Assembly: GCF_024497955.1 (NCBI RefSeq)
Contig: NZ_JANHKP010000007.1
Span: 62,001-126,000, forward strand
DNA length: 64,000 nt
Source: Streptomyces sp. C10-9-1
GTDB lineage: Bacteria; Actinomycetota; Actinomycetes; Streptomycetales; Streptomycetaceae
Reading direction: 5' to 3'
A model generated the notes under the pieces. The model was not told the DNA's origin. It made no database searches and worked only from the letters and a program-made list of their open reading frames with translations. Shown here in pieces: positions 1 to 8,541 of the stretch. Made by a program: the position numbers and the translations under genes. Within the stretch, counting starts at the first letter, position 1. Each line of letters starts with the position of its first letter.

Positions 1-2134
1 CGAAGCGCCACATCGGCGTGCCGGTGACGGCGTCCAGGGTGTAGAGAGCGCTGCCGCTGCCGACGTGGACGTTCCCGGCGGCGACCAGCACCGGCTCGAC
101 CGAGGGGCGGGGCTCGGTGGCGATCCGCCAGCGGTCCTTGCCCGTGGCGGCGTCGAGCGCGTACACGGTTCCCAGGTAGTCGGCCAGGTACACCCCTCCG
201 CCCGTGACGGCGGGGCCCGGGGCGAAGGCGGGCGGGGAGAGGAACACCGCGGGCGCCTCGAAGTGCCAGCGGACCAGGCCGGAGGCGATCTCCACGGCGA
301 TCACCCGGGTGCCGGCCGAGACGTAGGCGCAGCCGTCGGGGGCCGGCTGGACGCGGACCGGCACATGGCCGCAGGAGGCGGCGTCGCCCACGGGGTAGGA
401 CCAGCGCTCGGCGCCCGTACGGGCCTCCAGGGCGCGCAGCCGGGCGTCCTTCCACACGAAGACGGTGTCCCCGAAGATCGCCGGTCCCGCCTCGGCGGTC
501 TCGAACTCGGTCTGCGCGCCGCTGACCTCCCACAGCTTCTCGCCGCCGGCGGCGTCCCAGGCCTGCACACCGCCGCCGCGGGTGCCGGTGAGCACCGTGC
601 CCCGGTCGGCCTGGAGCGAGTACACCCAGGCGTCGGTCGTCAGGCGCCAGCGCTCGGCCCCGGTGGCCGCGTCCAGCGCGTAGAGCGTGGGGCCGTCGGA
701 GCCGTGGATGCGGCCGCCGTCGACGGCCATGGACCAGGCGACGTCGCGGGTCTTGAACTGGCGCCGTCCGCTGGCGACGTCGAGGGCGTGGACCTCGAAG
801 GAGGTCACGTAGAGGAGGTCGCCGTCGACGACCGGGGTCCCCCAGACGTCGTTCGACATGCGGAAGCGCCAGGGGCGCCAGTGCGTGGGGGCGGCGTCCT
901 GCTGCGGTACCGGTACCGGCGGGGCCGAGGGCCCGGGGACGGCACGGGTGGCGGTGTCGGCGCCGGTCACTCCGGCGGGGGGCCGGATCCAGCCCGTCGC
1001 CGGTCCCGCGTCGGCGGCGGGCGGGCGCCCGGCGGCGGCGACGGCCGGGCCGGGGCCGATGGCCACTCCGGCGCCGGCGAGGCGGACCGGTCCGCCGTCG
1101 GCGGAGGCGGGCGGGGCGCCGACGGGGCCGCGCGGGTCGCCGGACGCGACCCGGGCGGGCTCCCGGTCGGGCGGCGGCGGCACGGGCGCCGGCGCGGGCC
1201 CCGGCGGCGGCCCCGGAGGACGGGCCGGCGCCTGGGTGCGGCCGCCGCCGCGGCGCGTCTCGATCATGGCCGTGGCCCGCCCGGGGAGCCAGGCGGATGC
1301 CGTGCCGCTGTCGTCGTGGCCGGAGGAGAACAGGTGCGGGGCGAGCTGCGCCTGGAGGTCCTCGGGGGTGGGCCGCAGACCGGCGTCCATCTGCATGCAG
1401 TGCTCGATGAGCGGGCGGAGCTCCTCGGGGAGCCCTTCGAGGTCGGGCCCCTCGCGCAGCAGCATGAAGACCGTCTCCACGGGGTTGGCCCCGTGGTAGG
1501 GCGCGTGCCCGGTGGCGGCGAACACCAGGGTGGAGCCGAGCGAGAAGACGTCGCTCGCGCCGGTGACGCTGCGCGAGTCGCGCGCCTGCTCGGGCGACAT
1601 GTAGGCGGGGGTGCCGACCGCGACGTTGGTCATGGTCAGGCGGGTGTTGGAGACCCCGGAGGCGATGCCGAAGTCGATCACCCGGGGGCCGTCCTCGACG
1701 ACCAGCACGTTCGAGGGCTTGAGGTCCCGGTGGACCAGTCCGGCGCCGTGGATGGACTGGAGCGCCTCCGCGATGCCGGCGGCCAGCCAGCGGACGGCCT
1801 GCGCGGGCAGCGGCCCGCACTGGTTGACGATCTCCTCCAGGGAGGGCGCCGGCACGTAGGCGGTGGCCAGCCACGGCACGGCGGCGCGCGGGTCGGCGTC
1901 CACGACGGCCGCGGTGTAGAAGCCGCTGACGGCCCGGGCCGCCTCGACCTCGCGGGTGAACCGGACGCGGAACAGCTGGTCCTCGGCGAGCTCGGTCCTC
2001 ACCGTCTTGATCGCCACCCGGCGGCCGGAGGCCGACCGGGCGAGATAGACCAGTCCCATGCCCCCGGCCCCGAGCCGGCCCAGCACCTCGAACGGACCGA
2101 TCCGTCTCGGGTCGTGCTGCGTCAGCTGATCCAT
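1..2134 (-). CDS. Serine/threonine protein kinase with PQQ-like beta-propeller (3' end outside window)
   Basis: Cytoplasmic Hanks-type kinase fused to a beta-propeller sensor. The kinase domain covers about residues 10-270: glycine loop LGAGGMG, ATP-anchoring K43 in AIK, catalytic HRD at 135-137, DFG at 154-156, and an APE-like SPEQA. A Pro/Ala/Gly-rich linker of roughly 130 residues follows, with no transmembrane helix. Then come repeated PQQ/quinoprotein blades of the type [14 protein letters not shown], which run off the left edge of the window. Most actinobacterial PASTA or sensor kinases carry a membrane helix between kinase and sensor. Its absence here implies that the propeller senses something inside the cell or acts as a docking platform (inference). 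The ATG at 2134 gives the classic N-terminus leading into [20 protein letters not shown] ribosome site lies upstream with rather long spacing. Confidence 0.93.
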   Translation of the reverse strand, partial: MDQLTQHDPRRIGPFEVLGRLGAGGMGLVYLARSASGRRVAIKTVRTELAEDQLFRVRFTREVEAARAVSGFYTAAVVDADPRAAVPWLATAYVPAPSLEEIVNQCGPLPAQAVRWLAAGIAEALQSIHGAGLVHRDLKPSNVLVVEDGPRVIDFGIASGVSNTRLTMTNVAVGTPAYMSPEQARDSRSVTGASDVFSLGSTLVFAATGHAPYHGANPVETVFMLLREGPDLEGLPEELRPLIEHCMQMDAGLRPTPEDLQAQLAPHLFSSGHDDSGTASAWLPGRATAMIETRRGGGRTQAPARPPGPPPGPAPAPVPPPPDREPARVASGDPRGPVGAPPASADGGPVRLAGAGVAIGPGPAVAAAGRPPAADAGPATGWIRPPAGVTGADTATRAVPGPSAPPVPVPQQDAAPTHWRPWRFRMSNDVWGTPVVDGDLLYVTSFEVHALDVASGRRQFKTRDVAWSMAVDGGRIHGSDGPTLYALDAATGAERWRLTTDAWVYSLQADRGTVLTGTRGGGVQAWDAAGGEKLWEVSGAQTEFETAEAGPAIFGDTVFVWKDARLRALEARTGAERWSYPVGDAASCGHVPVRVQPAPDGCAYVSAGTRVIAVEIASGLVRWHFEAPAVFLSPPAFAPGPAVTGGGVYLADYLGTVYALDAATGKDRWRIATEPRPSVEPVLVAAGNVHVGSGSALYTLDAVTGTPMWRF

Positions 2135-2410
2135 ACCCGCGTGCCACCTCCCCGTACGGACTCCTCACCGTGAAGGTCCGTCTCTTGCCGCCCCGTGCAG
2201 GGTCTCACCCGCGGGCCCGCGGAGGTGAGCACCCCTGATTGTTCCTGTCCGGGGCCGCCGTTGCGAACCCGGGGGCGGATCGGGGTGTCTCACCGCTTAT
2301 CGGACGGGCCGGAGGGCGCCCCCGGCGGACGGCGGGCCGCGGCGGGGGAGAACCCGTCGAGGCCCGCCCGGGGCCGTCCCGGCGGGGCGTCCGGGCGGCG
2401 CCGTGCCGTC

Positions 2411-3808
2411 TCAGCCGGTCCCGGCGCCCTCGCCGCCGTCCGCGCCGGTCCCGCCGGTGCAGCCCCGGCCGGACCGCTCGCCGGTCTCCTCGGGCCCGCC
2501 GGTCTCCTCGGGCCCGTCGTGCTCCCCGGGTCCACCACCACCCTCCCGGGGGGCGGCCCGCTCATCTGCCCGAGCCTCCTCGGCGCCCTCCCCGCCGCCC
2601 TCGTCCGCCCGAGCCTCCCCGATGCCCTCCCCGCCGCCCTCGTCCGCCCGAGCCTCCCCGATGCCCTCCCCGCCGCCCTCGTCCGCCCGAGCCTCCTCGG
2701 CGCGCGGCTCCTCCGGGCCGGGCGCACCCCGCTCGCCGCGCTGCTCCGCACGGCTCCCGCGCCCTCGGCGCTCCCGCCCGATGCGCCGCCTCAGGCCGAG
2801 CCTGCCCCGTCCGGCCTCCCCTCCGCCCGCCTCGTCCGCCGCCGCTCCGCCCTCCTGCGGAGGCGCGGGCAGGGGGGCGCCCTCGGGGGCCTCGGAGTGC
2901 TCGCCGCCGGGGGCGGCCCCGGGGGCGCGTACCGGCCCGGGGGCGTCGTGCGGCCAGGGCGCGTCGGCCGCGCGGCGCTCGCCGGCACCGGTCCCGGGGC
3001 CGCCGCCGCGGGGCTCGGCGAGGACCGCGAAGGTGGCGCCCTGGTCGTCGCAGAGGACCGCGGTGCGCCCGTAGGGGACGTCGTACGGTTCGGTCCGCAC
3101 CCGGCCGCCCAGGCGGAGCACGGTCGCGGCCGCGGCATCGCAGTCGGCCACGCGGAAGTACACCAGGAAGTGGCCCGGCATCTCGGCGGGCAGCGAGTCG
3201 TCGATGACGCTGCGCCCGCCCACGGCCGTGCTCTCGCCCGCTTCGCTCCCGGGCGGGGACCACATCCGGAAGCCCTCCGGGCCGTGGCCCTCGTCGAGGT
3301 CCGTCGCCCGGAAGCCGAACACCCCCTCGTAGAAGGCGTCCACCCGCTCCCTGGCCCGCGTGTAGACCTCGGCCCAGCAGTAGGAGCCCGGCTCGTCCTG
3401 CGTCTCGAAGCCGGCCCGGTCGCCCGCCTGCCACAGGCCGAAGACGGCTCCCCCGGGGTCGGCGACGACGGCGGCCGTGCCCTCGGTCCCGACGGGGAAG
3501 GGCTGGTTGATCACCTGTCCGCCGCTGGCGGTGATCAGGCGGGCGAGCGCCGCGGCGTCAGGGGTGGCGAGGTAGACGCTCCACACGGTCGGCATCCGGC
3601 CGTCGCGCTTCGGCGTCAGGGCCGCCACGAGGCTCCCGTCGCGGTAGGCGTCGGCGCGGCGCCCGCGGGTGCCGCCGCCGGGCAGGGGCTCCCCGCCGCG
3701 ATCGGTGAAGGTCCATCCGAAGAGCTCCGCGTAGAACCGCTTGCCCGCTGCCACATCAGGGAGCGATGCGTCCACCCAGCACGGCGTTCCCTGCACGAAT
3801 CCGGCCAT
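2411..3808 (-). CDS. VOC (glyoxalase/bleomycin-resistance) family protein with repetitive C-terminal tail
   Basis: About 265 N-terminal residues form two vicinal-oxygen-chelate modules of the type used by metal-dependent lyases and antibiotic-sequestering proteins. The first starts at GTPCWVDASLPD and the second at GSYCWAEVYTRA; each has the usual GG..FGLW or FAVL ending. Family members normally stop near 260 residues. This one reads on for about 200 more low-complexity Pro/Gly/Ala/Glu/Arg residues, including three 13-residue repeats (ARADEGGGEG followed by IGE or AEE). The tail is open in frame with no stop, but whether it is translated as one protein, or a frameshift near 3000 ended an ancestral 260-residue protein, cannot be told from sequence. 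Substrate unknown. Start ATG at 3808 (MAGFVQGTPCW) is conserved in type. Confidence 0.8.
   Translation of the reverse strand: MAGFVQGTPCWVDASLPDVAAGKRFYAELFGWTFTDRGGEPLPGGGTRGRRADAYRDGSLVAALTPKRDGRMPTVWSVYLATPDAAALARLITASGGQVINQPFPVGTEGTAAVVADPGGAVFGLWQAGDRAGFETQDEPGSYCWAEVYTRARERVDAFYEGVFGFRATDLDEGHGPEGFRMWSPPGSEAGESTAVGGRSVIDDSLPAEMPGHFLVYFRVADCDAAAATVLRLGGRVRTEPYDVPYGRTAVLCDDQGATFAVLAEPRGGGPGTGAGERRAADAPWPHDAPGPVRAPGAAPGGEHSEAPEGAPLPAPPQEGGAAADEAGGGEAGRGRLGLRRRIGRERRGRGSRAEQRGERGAPGPEEPRAEEARADEGGGEGIGEARADEGGGEGIGEARADEGGGEGAEEARADERAAPREGGGGPGEHDGPEETGGPEETGERSGRGCTGGTGADGGEGAGTG
2567..2705. repeat. 39-bp tandem repeat, about three copies
   Basis: A 39-bp unit (GCCCTCCCCGCCGCCCTCGT followed by CCGCCCGAGCCTCC and CGAT or TCGGC) is repeated head to tail inside the VOC gene tail. 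It encodes 13-residue acidic/glycine repeats. The copies are nearly identical, which suggests recent slippage expansion. Confidence 0.85.
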
Positions 3809-3976
3809 GGGTGTCGCCCCTTCCGTGTGAGGACCGTCACCTTCACGCTAAGGGCGGCTCAGGCGGTGCGCGCGCAATCGCTCACCAAAAAAACGAACAC
3901 ACGAACGACCCCTTGCCGCAGGGCGGCGTTTTGCCCCTCTTGTCCCAGGTCAGAGCCGTTGCCTCGTCCACGGAAC

Positions 3977-3985
3977 TTGTCCACA
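3977..3985 (+). promoter_or_regulatory. Isolated DnaA-box-like nonamer in AT-richer intergenic stretch
   Basis: TTGTCCACA matches the preferred Streptomyces DnaA box exactly. A weaker relative (TCGTCCACG) lies 14 bp upstream. The surrounding 3880-4000 stretch is unusually A-rich for this genome (a run of seven A at about 3888). It sits between the divergent VOC and TetR genes. A single box could be chance or a DnaA-titration/regulatory site. Confidence 0.35.
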
Positions 3986-4063
3986 GCCTGTTGACAACGT
4001 GCGCCCTTCCGGGGCCTCCACCCCATTTGCAGTCGGCCGAATCGCGCCCCCATCACCCCTCGG

Positions 4064-4069
4064 TAAGCT
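4064..4069 (+). promoter_or_regulatory. -10 element of tetR-like gene, predicted leaderless
   Basis: TAAGCT lies six bases before the ATG at 4076 and there is no Shine-Dalgarno sequence, so transcription probably starts at the start codon. The -35 region is weak. Confidence 0.5.
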
Positions 4070-4075
4070 GACGGC

Positions 4076-4723
4076 ATGACAGGACAAGTACGCACCGTCG
4101 ACGGCCGCGTGGCCGGTCGACGAGGCCAGGCGACGCGGCAGAAGCTGCTCGACTGCCTCAGCGAGATGCTCAGTTCCTCGCCGTACCGGGACGTCAAGGT
4201 CATCGATGTGGCCCGCAAGGCGGGCACCTCGCCGGCCACGTTCTACCAGTACTTCCCCGACGTCGAGGGCGCCGTCCTCGAAATCGCCGACGAAATGGCC
4301 AAGGAGGGTGCGTCGTTGGCCCAACTGGTCGCGGGCCGCTCCTGGGCCGGCAAGGCCGGGTGGGCGACGGCGGAGGAGTTCGTGGACGGGTTCCTCGACT
4401 TCTGGCGCCATCACGACGCGATCCTCCGGGTCGTCGACCTGGGCGCCGCGGAAGGGGACAAGAGGTTCCACCGGCTCCGCATGAAGATCCTCAACTCCGT
4501 CACCACACCCCTGACCGAGGCCGTGGAGGAGCTCCGCGCCAAGGGCAGGGTCGACAAGGACGTGAACCCCGCAGCGATCGCGGGCTCCCTGGTGGTGATG
4601 CTGGCCGCGGTGGCCTCCCACCAGAAGGGCTTCACCACCCTCGGGGTGAAGCAGGCCGAACTCCGGCCCAACCTGGCGCTGCTGGTCCACCTCGGCATCA
4701 CCGGCCGCAAGCCCACCCGGTAG
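4076..4723 (+). CDS. TetR-family transcriptional regulator
   Basis: 215 residues. The N-terminal HTH spans about residues 18-65: RRGQATRQKLLDCLSEML, then VARKAGTSPATFYQYFPDVEG, the typical recognition helix followed by YFPD. The all-helical ligand domain contains FVDGFLDFWRHHDAILRVVDL. It probably represses a nearby gene in response to a small ligand. Neighbours are the VOC gene (divergent, 267 bp away) and the PNPOx-like gene, which follows on the same strand after 130 bp. It may be co-transcribed with the latter. The mRNA is predicted leaderless. Confidence 0.9.
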   Translation: MTGQVRTVDGRVAGRRGQATRQKLLDCLSEMLSSSPYRDVKVIDVARKAGTSPATFYQYFPDVEGAVLEIADEMAKEGASLAQLVAGRSWAGKAGWATAEEFVDGFLDFWRHHDAILRVVDLGAAEGDKRFHRLRMKILNSVTTPLTEAVEELRAKGRVDKDVNPAAIAGSLVVMLAAVASHQKGFTTLGVKQAELRPNLALLVHLGITGRKPTR

Positions 4724-4853
4724 CCGCCCCGGCCCTTCCCCTTCCCGCGTCCTGTCACGCCGACGGCGGCCCACCCGCGAGGTGGCCGCCGTCGTCCGTC
4801 TTCCGGGCCCGGTCCGCCACGCCGCCCGCGCACCCGCGCTGTTGAATGGGCCC

Positions 4854-5537
4854 ATGAGCGAGGACCCGAGCACCGCCCAGGAGGCGTTCCGGAGACTGCT
4901 GCACCGCCAGCGGGTCTGGGACCTCCCCTCCCTGCCCTCCTTCGACCCGGGCGCCGCCCCGGAGGAGCCCCTTGCCCTGTTCCTGCGGTGGTTCGCCGAG
5001 GCGGCGGCCGCGGGACAGCCGGAGCCGCACACCATGAGCCTGGCCACCGTGGACGAGTCGGGCCTGCCCGACGTCCGCACCGTGATGCTCCACGGCGCGG
5101 ACGGCGAGGGCTGGCACTTCGCCTCGCACGCCACCAGCGCCAAGGGGCGCCAACTGGCCGCCCGCCCGCGGGCCGCCCTCGGCTTCTACTGGGCCGCGCA
5201 GGCGCGCCAGGTGCGGGTGCGGGGGACCGTGACCGCCGGCACGGCGGAGGAGGGGCAGGCCGACCTGCACGCCCGCTCCACGGGCGCCCTGGCGGCGGCC
5301 CTGACCGGCCGCCAGAGCGAAGTGCTGTACTCGCAGGCGGAGTTGGCGGCGGAGTCCGAGGCGGCCTGGGCGCGGGCCCAGGAGGAACCGGACGCCCCCG
5401 CACCCACCTGGACCGCCTACTCCCTGGCACCGGAGGAGGTCGAGTTCTTCCAGGGGGACGCCCGCCGGCGGCATGTGCGCCTCCGCTACCGCCTGCGCGC
5501 GGACGGAGGGTGGGACCGCGAACTGCTGTGGCCCTGA
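4854..5537 (+). CDS. Pyridoxamine 5'-phosphate oxidase-like flavoprotein (divergent paralogue)
   Basis: 227 residues with the PNPOx split-barrel fold: MSLATVDESGLPDVRTVMLHG, SAKGRQLAARPRAALGFYW, RQVRVRGTV, VEFFQGDARRRHVRLRY. It lines up over its full length with the authentic PdxH encoded at 28228-28974, but several positions that contact FMN phosphate or PLP in PdxH are changed. LLKKYD is LHGADG, RPHGSQ is STGALA, WGGVRV is WTAYSL, and the LHDRLRY box is HVRLRY. This suggests an FMN or F420-type oxidoreductase with another substrate rather than vitamin B6 synthesis (inference). The ATG at 4854 gives the family-typical length. An upstream in-frame GTG at 4782 would add an atypical extension. 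Confidence 0.82.
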   Translation: MSEDPSTAQEAFRRLLHRQRVWDLPSLPSFDPGAAPEEPLALFLRWFAEAAAAGQPEPHTMSLATVDESGLPDVRTVMLHGADGEGWHFASHATSAKGRQLAARPRAALGFYWAAQARQVRVRGTVTAGTAEEGQADLHARSTGALAAALTGRQSEVLYSQAELAAESEAAWARAQEEPDAPAPTWTAYSLAPEEVEFFQGDARRRHVRLRYRLRADGGWDRELLWP

Positions 5538-5672
5538 CCCCCGGGACGGCGACCGGAGGGTGACGTGCCGTCACACACGGTGGTTGACGATGCAAGGGCG
5601 TGACCCAACCGCAACCGAACTCGGTCTTGACTGAGACCCATCAAGAAAACGGAACATTTACGCTCTCCGTTC

Positions 5673-6842
5673 ATGGCCGGAAAAAAGGGGAGCACCATCG
5701 GCGTCGACCACACCGACGACCGGCCCGTCTACATCGTCGGCGGGGGGCCCGGCGGACTCGCGACCGCCGCCGCGCTCCGCGCGCGCGGAGTGCGCGCCGT
5801 GGTCCTGGAGCGGTCCGACGCGGTGGGCGCCTCCTGGCGCGGGCACTACGACCGCCTCCGCCTGCACACCACGCGCCGGCTGTCCGGCCTCCCGGGGCTC
5901 CCGCTCCCCCGGTCCTGCGGCCGTTGGACCACCCGCGACGACCTCGTGCGCTATCTGGAGTCCTACGCGGACCACCACGAGCTGGAGATCGTCACCGGCG
6001 TCGCCGTCTCCCGGATCGACCGGGCCGAGGGCGGCGACTGGACGCTGCACGCGACCGGCGGGCGCCTGCTGACCGGCCGGGCCGTGGTCGTCGCCACCGG
6101 GCGGTGCCACACGGCGCACCTCCCCGCCTGGCCGGGGCGCGAGGACTACACGGGCGAGCTGCTGCACTCCCGCGCGTACCGCTCCCCCGCCCCGTACGCG
6201 GGCCGGGAGGTGCTGGTGGTCGGCTCCGGCAACAGCGCCGCCGAGATAGCCGTCGACCTGGTCGAGGGCGGCGCGGCGCGGGTGAGCCTGGCGGTGCGCA
6301 CACCACCCCACATCGTGCGCCGCTCGGTCGCGGGGTGGCCGGCCCAGCGCACCGGCGTCCTGGTGCGCCGGATGCCCGTGCGGCTCCTGGACGCGGCGGC
6401 CGGACTGCGCGGCCCGCTCGGCACCCCCGACCTCTCGCAGCACGGGCTGCCCCGCCCGGGGACCCCGCTCGGGACCCGGATGCGCCAGGGCGCCGCCCCG
6501 GTGGTGGACACCGGACTGGTCGCCGCCGTCCGCACGGGCCGGATCGAGGTGGTGGCACCGGTGGACTCCTTCGAGGGCGCCAAGGCCGTGCTGGCGGACG
6601 GCACCCGGGTCGCACCCGACGCGGTGATCGCGGCCACCGGCTACCGCAGCGGACTCGAGCAGCTCGTGGGCCACCTCGGCGTCCTGGACGAGGCGGGCCT
6701 CCCCCGGGCCCACGGACGGCGCTCCACCCCGAAGGCCCCGGGCCTGTACTTCACCGGGTTCACCACGCCGATCAGCGGCGTACTGCGGGAACTCTCCCGG
6801 GACGCCCGACGGTTGGCGCGCGCGGTCTCCGCCCGGCACTGA
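5673..6842 (+). CDS. FAD/NAD(P)-dependent flavin-containing monooxygenase (CzcO/YUCCA-like)
   Basis: 389 residues. The FAD-binding GGGPGG lies near residue 23 and a second Rossmann motif, GSGNSA, near 178 (NADPH). The FMO signature WRGHYDRLRLHT is present, as is the C-terminal ATGYRSG that is diagnostic of class B flavoprotein monooxygenases. It likely inserts one oxygen into a soft nucleophile or ketone using NADPH and O2; the substrate is unknown. The gene stands alone on the plus strand and faces the convergent membrane protein gene. No ribosome site precedes the ATG; a TACGCT -10 lies eight bases upstream, so the mRNA may be leaderless. Confidence 0.88.
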   Translation: MAGKKGSTIGVDHTDDRPVYIVGGGPGGLATAAALRARGVRAVVLERSDAVGASWRGHYDRLRLHTTRRLSGLPGLPLPRSCGRWTTRDDLVRYLESYADHHELEIVTGVAVSRIDRAEGGDWTLHATGGRLLTGRAVVVATGRCHTAHLPAWPGREDYTGELLHSRAYRSPAPYAGREVLVVGSGNSAAEIAVDLVEGGAARVSLAVRTPPHIVRRSVAGWPAQRTGVLVRRMPVRLLDAAAGLRGPLGTPDLSQHGLPRPGTPLGTRMRQGAAPVVDTGLVAAVRTGRIEVVAPVDSFEGAKAVLADGTRVAPDAVIAATGYRSGLEQLVGHLGVLDEAGLPRAHGRRSTPKAPGLYFTGFTTPISGVLRELSRDARRLARAVSARH

Positions 6843-6890
6843 GGCCGGTACGGGACGTCCCCGCGGGCGCCCCGGGTCCGGTCCGGGCGC

Positions 6891-7823
6891 TCAGCCCCGG
6901 CGCAGGACGTACAGCTCCCCGGACTCCGGGTCGCCGACCACCGCGAAGAGCTCCGGCGCCTCCTCCGTCCCCGCGAACAGCCACCGGTCCCGCGCCCGGC
7001 CCTCGCAACCGGGCACCGCGAGCTCGACCGCGGCACGGCCGTCCCGGCCTCCGTCGGCGTAGCTCCACGTCGCCGCTCCGCTGCACTGCACGGCGTCCGG
7101 GCCCGCCCCGTCCCCCGGGGCGCCGGTCACGCTCGCCGTGCCGTCCCCGTGCAGGCGCAGCTCCGTGGTGCCCGACTCCTCGGTCCAGGTGCCCACGGTC
7201 GCCGCGCGGCCGATCTCGGGCGGCCGGTACCCCGAGAGGTGCCCGGTGTGCCGCCCGGCCCCGACGGCCAGGGCGGCTGCCGCCAGGCCGCCCAGCAGCC
7301 ACAGGAGCGACTCCCCCACGATCCGCCCGTGGGAGACCGGGACGCCGCGCAGCAGGCGCCGGTCCACGGTCAGCGCGGCGCAGACCGGCAGGAGGCCGGT
7401 TCCCGCGGTCCACAGGAGGGCCGTCGGGTAGTCCGCGCCGCGGACCCAGCCCAGCACCGCGTAGGCCGCGCCGAGCGCGGCGGCGACCACGAGGGTCCAG
7501 CCGGCCGCGGGGTCGCCCGCGCGGCGCGCCACGGCGGCGCCCAGCGCCAGGGCGGGCAGGGTGAACAGCAGGGCGTGCAGGAAGGCCGCCGCGACGAGCA
7601 CGAGCAGCGCGAACGGAAGCAGCAGGGCGCTCTCCGCGACCGGGTCGTACGCGTAGTACGTCTCCTCCTGGGACGGCAGCAGGGCGTGGGCGAACAACGC
7701 GACCACGGCCTGCGTGCCGAACGCCGAGGCGGCGGTGTAGGCCACCGCCCCCACCCCCGGCCCCCGGCCGCGTCGCGGAGCCCGAGGCGCCTGGTTCCGC
7801 TCCGCGGGTATCGCCGCGGCCAT
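6891..7823 (-). CDS. Multi-pass membrane protein of unknown function
   Basis: 310 residues. About five hydrophobic segments occupy the first two thirds: AVAYTAASAFGTQAVVALFA, the LLLPFALLVLVAAAFLHALL region, the WTLVVAAALGAAYAVLGWV region, LLWTAGTGLLPVCAALTV and LLWLLGGLAAAALAVGAG. A C-terminal extracytoplasmic beta-rich domain follows: VGTWTEESGTTELRLHGDGT, then SGAATWSYADGG, ending ESGELYVLRR. That domain resembles the lipocalin-like domains seen attached to Streptomyces membrane proteins. The ATG at 7823 is preceded by a strong purine-rich GGGGGGTGGGGG site. The longer in-frame extension upstream has no coding character. Function not recognised. Confidence 0.82.
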   Translation of the reverse strand: MAAAIPAERNQAPRAPRRGRGPGVGAVAYTAASAFGTQAVVALFAHALLPSQEETYYAYDPVAESALLLPFALLVLVAAAFLHALLFTLPALALGAAVARRAGDPAAGWTLVVAAALGAAYAVLGWVRGADYPTALLWTAGTGLLPVCAALTVDRRLLRGVPVSHGRIVGESLLWLLGGLAAAALAVGAGRHTGHLSGYRPPEIGRAATVGTWTEESGTTELRLHGDGTASVTGAPGDGAGPDAVQCSGAATWSYADGGRDGRAAVELAVPGCEGRARDRWLFAGTEEAPELFAVVGDPESGELYVLRRG

Positions 7824-8020
7824 CCCCCACCCCCCTTTTTTGAACCTGTTCAACAGACTACGGGGGACGATAGCGCATGGCCGTGGACCGCGGGACGCGG
7901 GGGCGGGAGGACGTGGCGAGGGACAGGCCCGCACGACGGGGGCGGCGGCCGGGCGGGCCGAGGCGGCGCGGGGGCCGCCCCGGACCCCGGGCGCGCGCCG
8001 GGAGGCGCGGGACGCGGGGC

Positions 8021-8049
8021 GGGGAGGGGAGGGGAGGGGAGGGGAGGGG
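8021..8049 (+). repeat. GGGGA pentanucleotide array (potential G-quadruplex)
   Basis: Five GGGGA units plus a final GGGG, with a further GGGG just upstream, give seven G-tracts on the plus strand. They lie between the stop of the HATPase gene and the start of the membrane-protein gene. The pattern can fold as a G-quadruplex in DNA. Transcripts from both flanking genes would carry the C-rich strand. Confidence 0.8.
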
Positions 8050-8055
8050 TGCGGG

Positions 8056-8541
8056 TCAGCCCGCGGTCGCCCTGAGGGGGCCGAGGGGGTCCCGTCCGAA
8101 GGCGGGGCGGGCGGACGGGGCCCGCCGCGGGGCCGGGGCGGCCGCACAGCGGTCGATCTCGCACCAGATGGCCTTGCCGGCACCCTCGGCGGTCCAGCCC
8201 CAGCGGTCGGCCAGGCCGTCGACGAGTTCGAGGCCGCGGCCGTTGGTGTCGTCCCCGTCGGCGCGGCGCGGCCGCGGCGGGACGGCGCTGGTGTCGGCGA
8301 CCTCCACCCGCACGGTGCCCGTGTCGCCCGGGCCGGCGCCGAAGAGTATCCGCAGGACCGCCGGACAGCCGGTGTGCACCACCGCGTTGGTCACGAGTTC
8401 GGAGATCAGCAGGACCAGGGTGTCCGCGAGGGGTTCGTCACCGAGCCCCGAACGGGCCAGTCGCGAGCGGGCCCATCTGCGGGCCCGTCCCACCTCGGCG
8501 GGATCGGACCCGATCTCCAACTGCACCTGAAGCACCTGCAC
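8056..8541 (-). CDS. HATPase_c anti-sigma / ATP-binding regulatory protein
   Basis: 161 residues, SpoIIAB/RsbW-like GHKL ATPase fold. N-box LLISELVTNAVVH at about residues 45-57, G1 box VRVEVADTS at about 78-86, G2 box GRGLELVDGLADRWG at about 101-115, and KAIWCEI. Such stand-alone proteins bind sigma factors or STAS antagonists. A STAS protein gene lies 1.4 kb away at 9978-10352. The C-terminal 25 residues are Pro/Arg/Ala-rich. The start is GTG at 8541; in-frame GTG codons at 8535 and 8523 are alternatives and the ribosome site is weak. Confidence 0.88.
   Translation of the reverse strand: MQVLQVQLEIGSDPAEVGRARRWARSRLARSGLGDEPLADTLVLLISELVTNAVVHTGCPAVLRILFGAGPGDTGTVRVEVADTSAVPPRPRRADGDDTNGRGLELVDGLADRWGWTAEGAGKAIWCEIDRCAAAPAPRRAPSARPAFGRDPLGPLRATAG

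Noticed and set aside
65..2173. 702-codon plus-strand open frame opposite the kinase
   Set aside because: Arg/Gly/Ala-rich shadow of the minus-strand kinase with no motifs; typical antisense frame in high-GC DNA.
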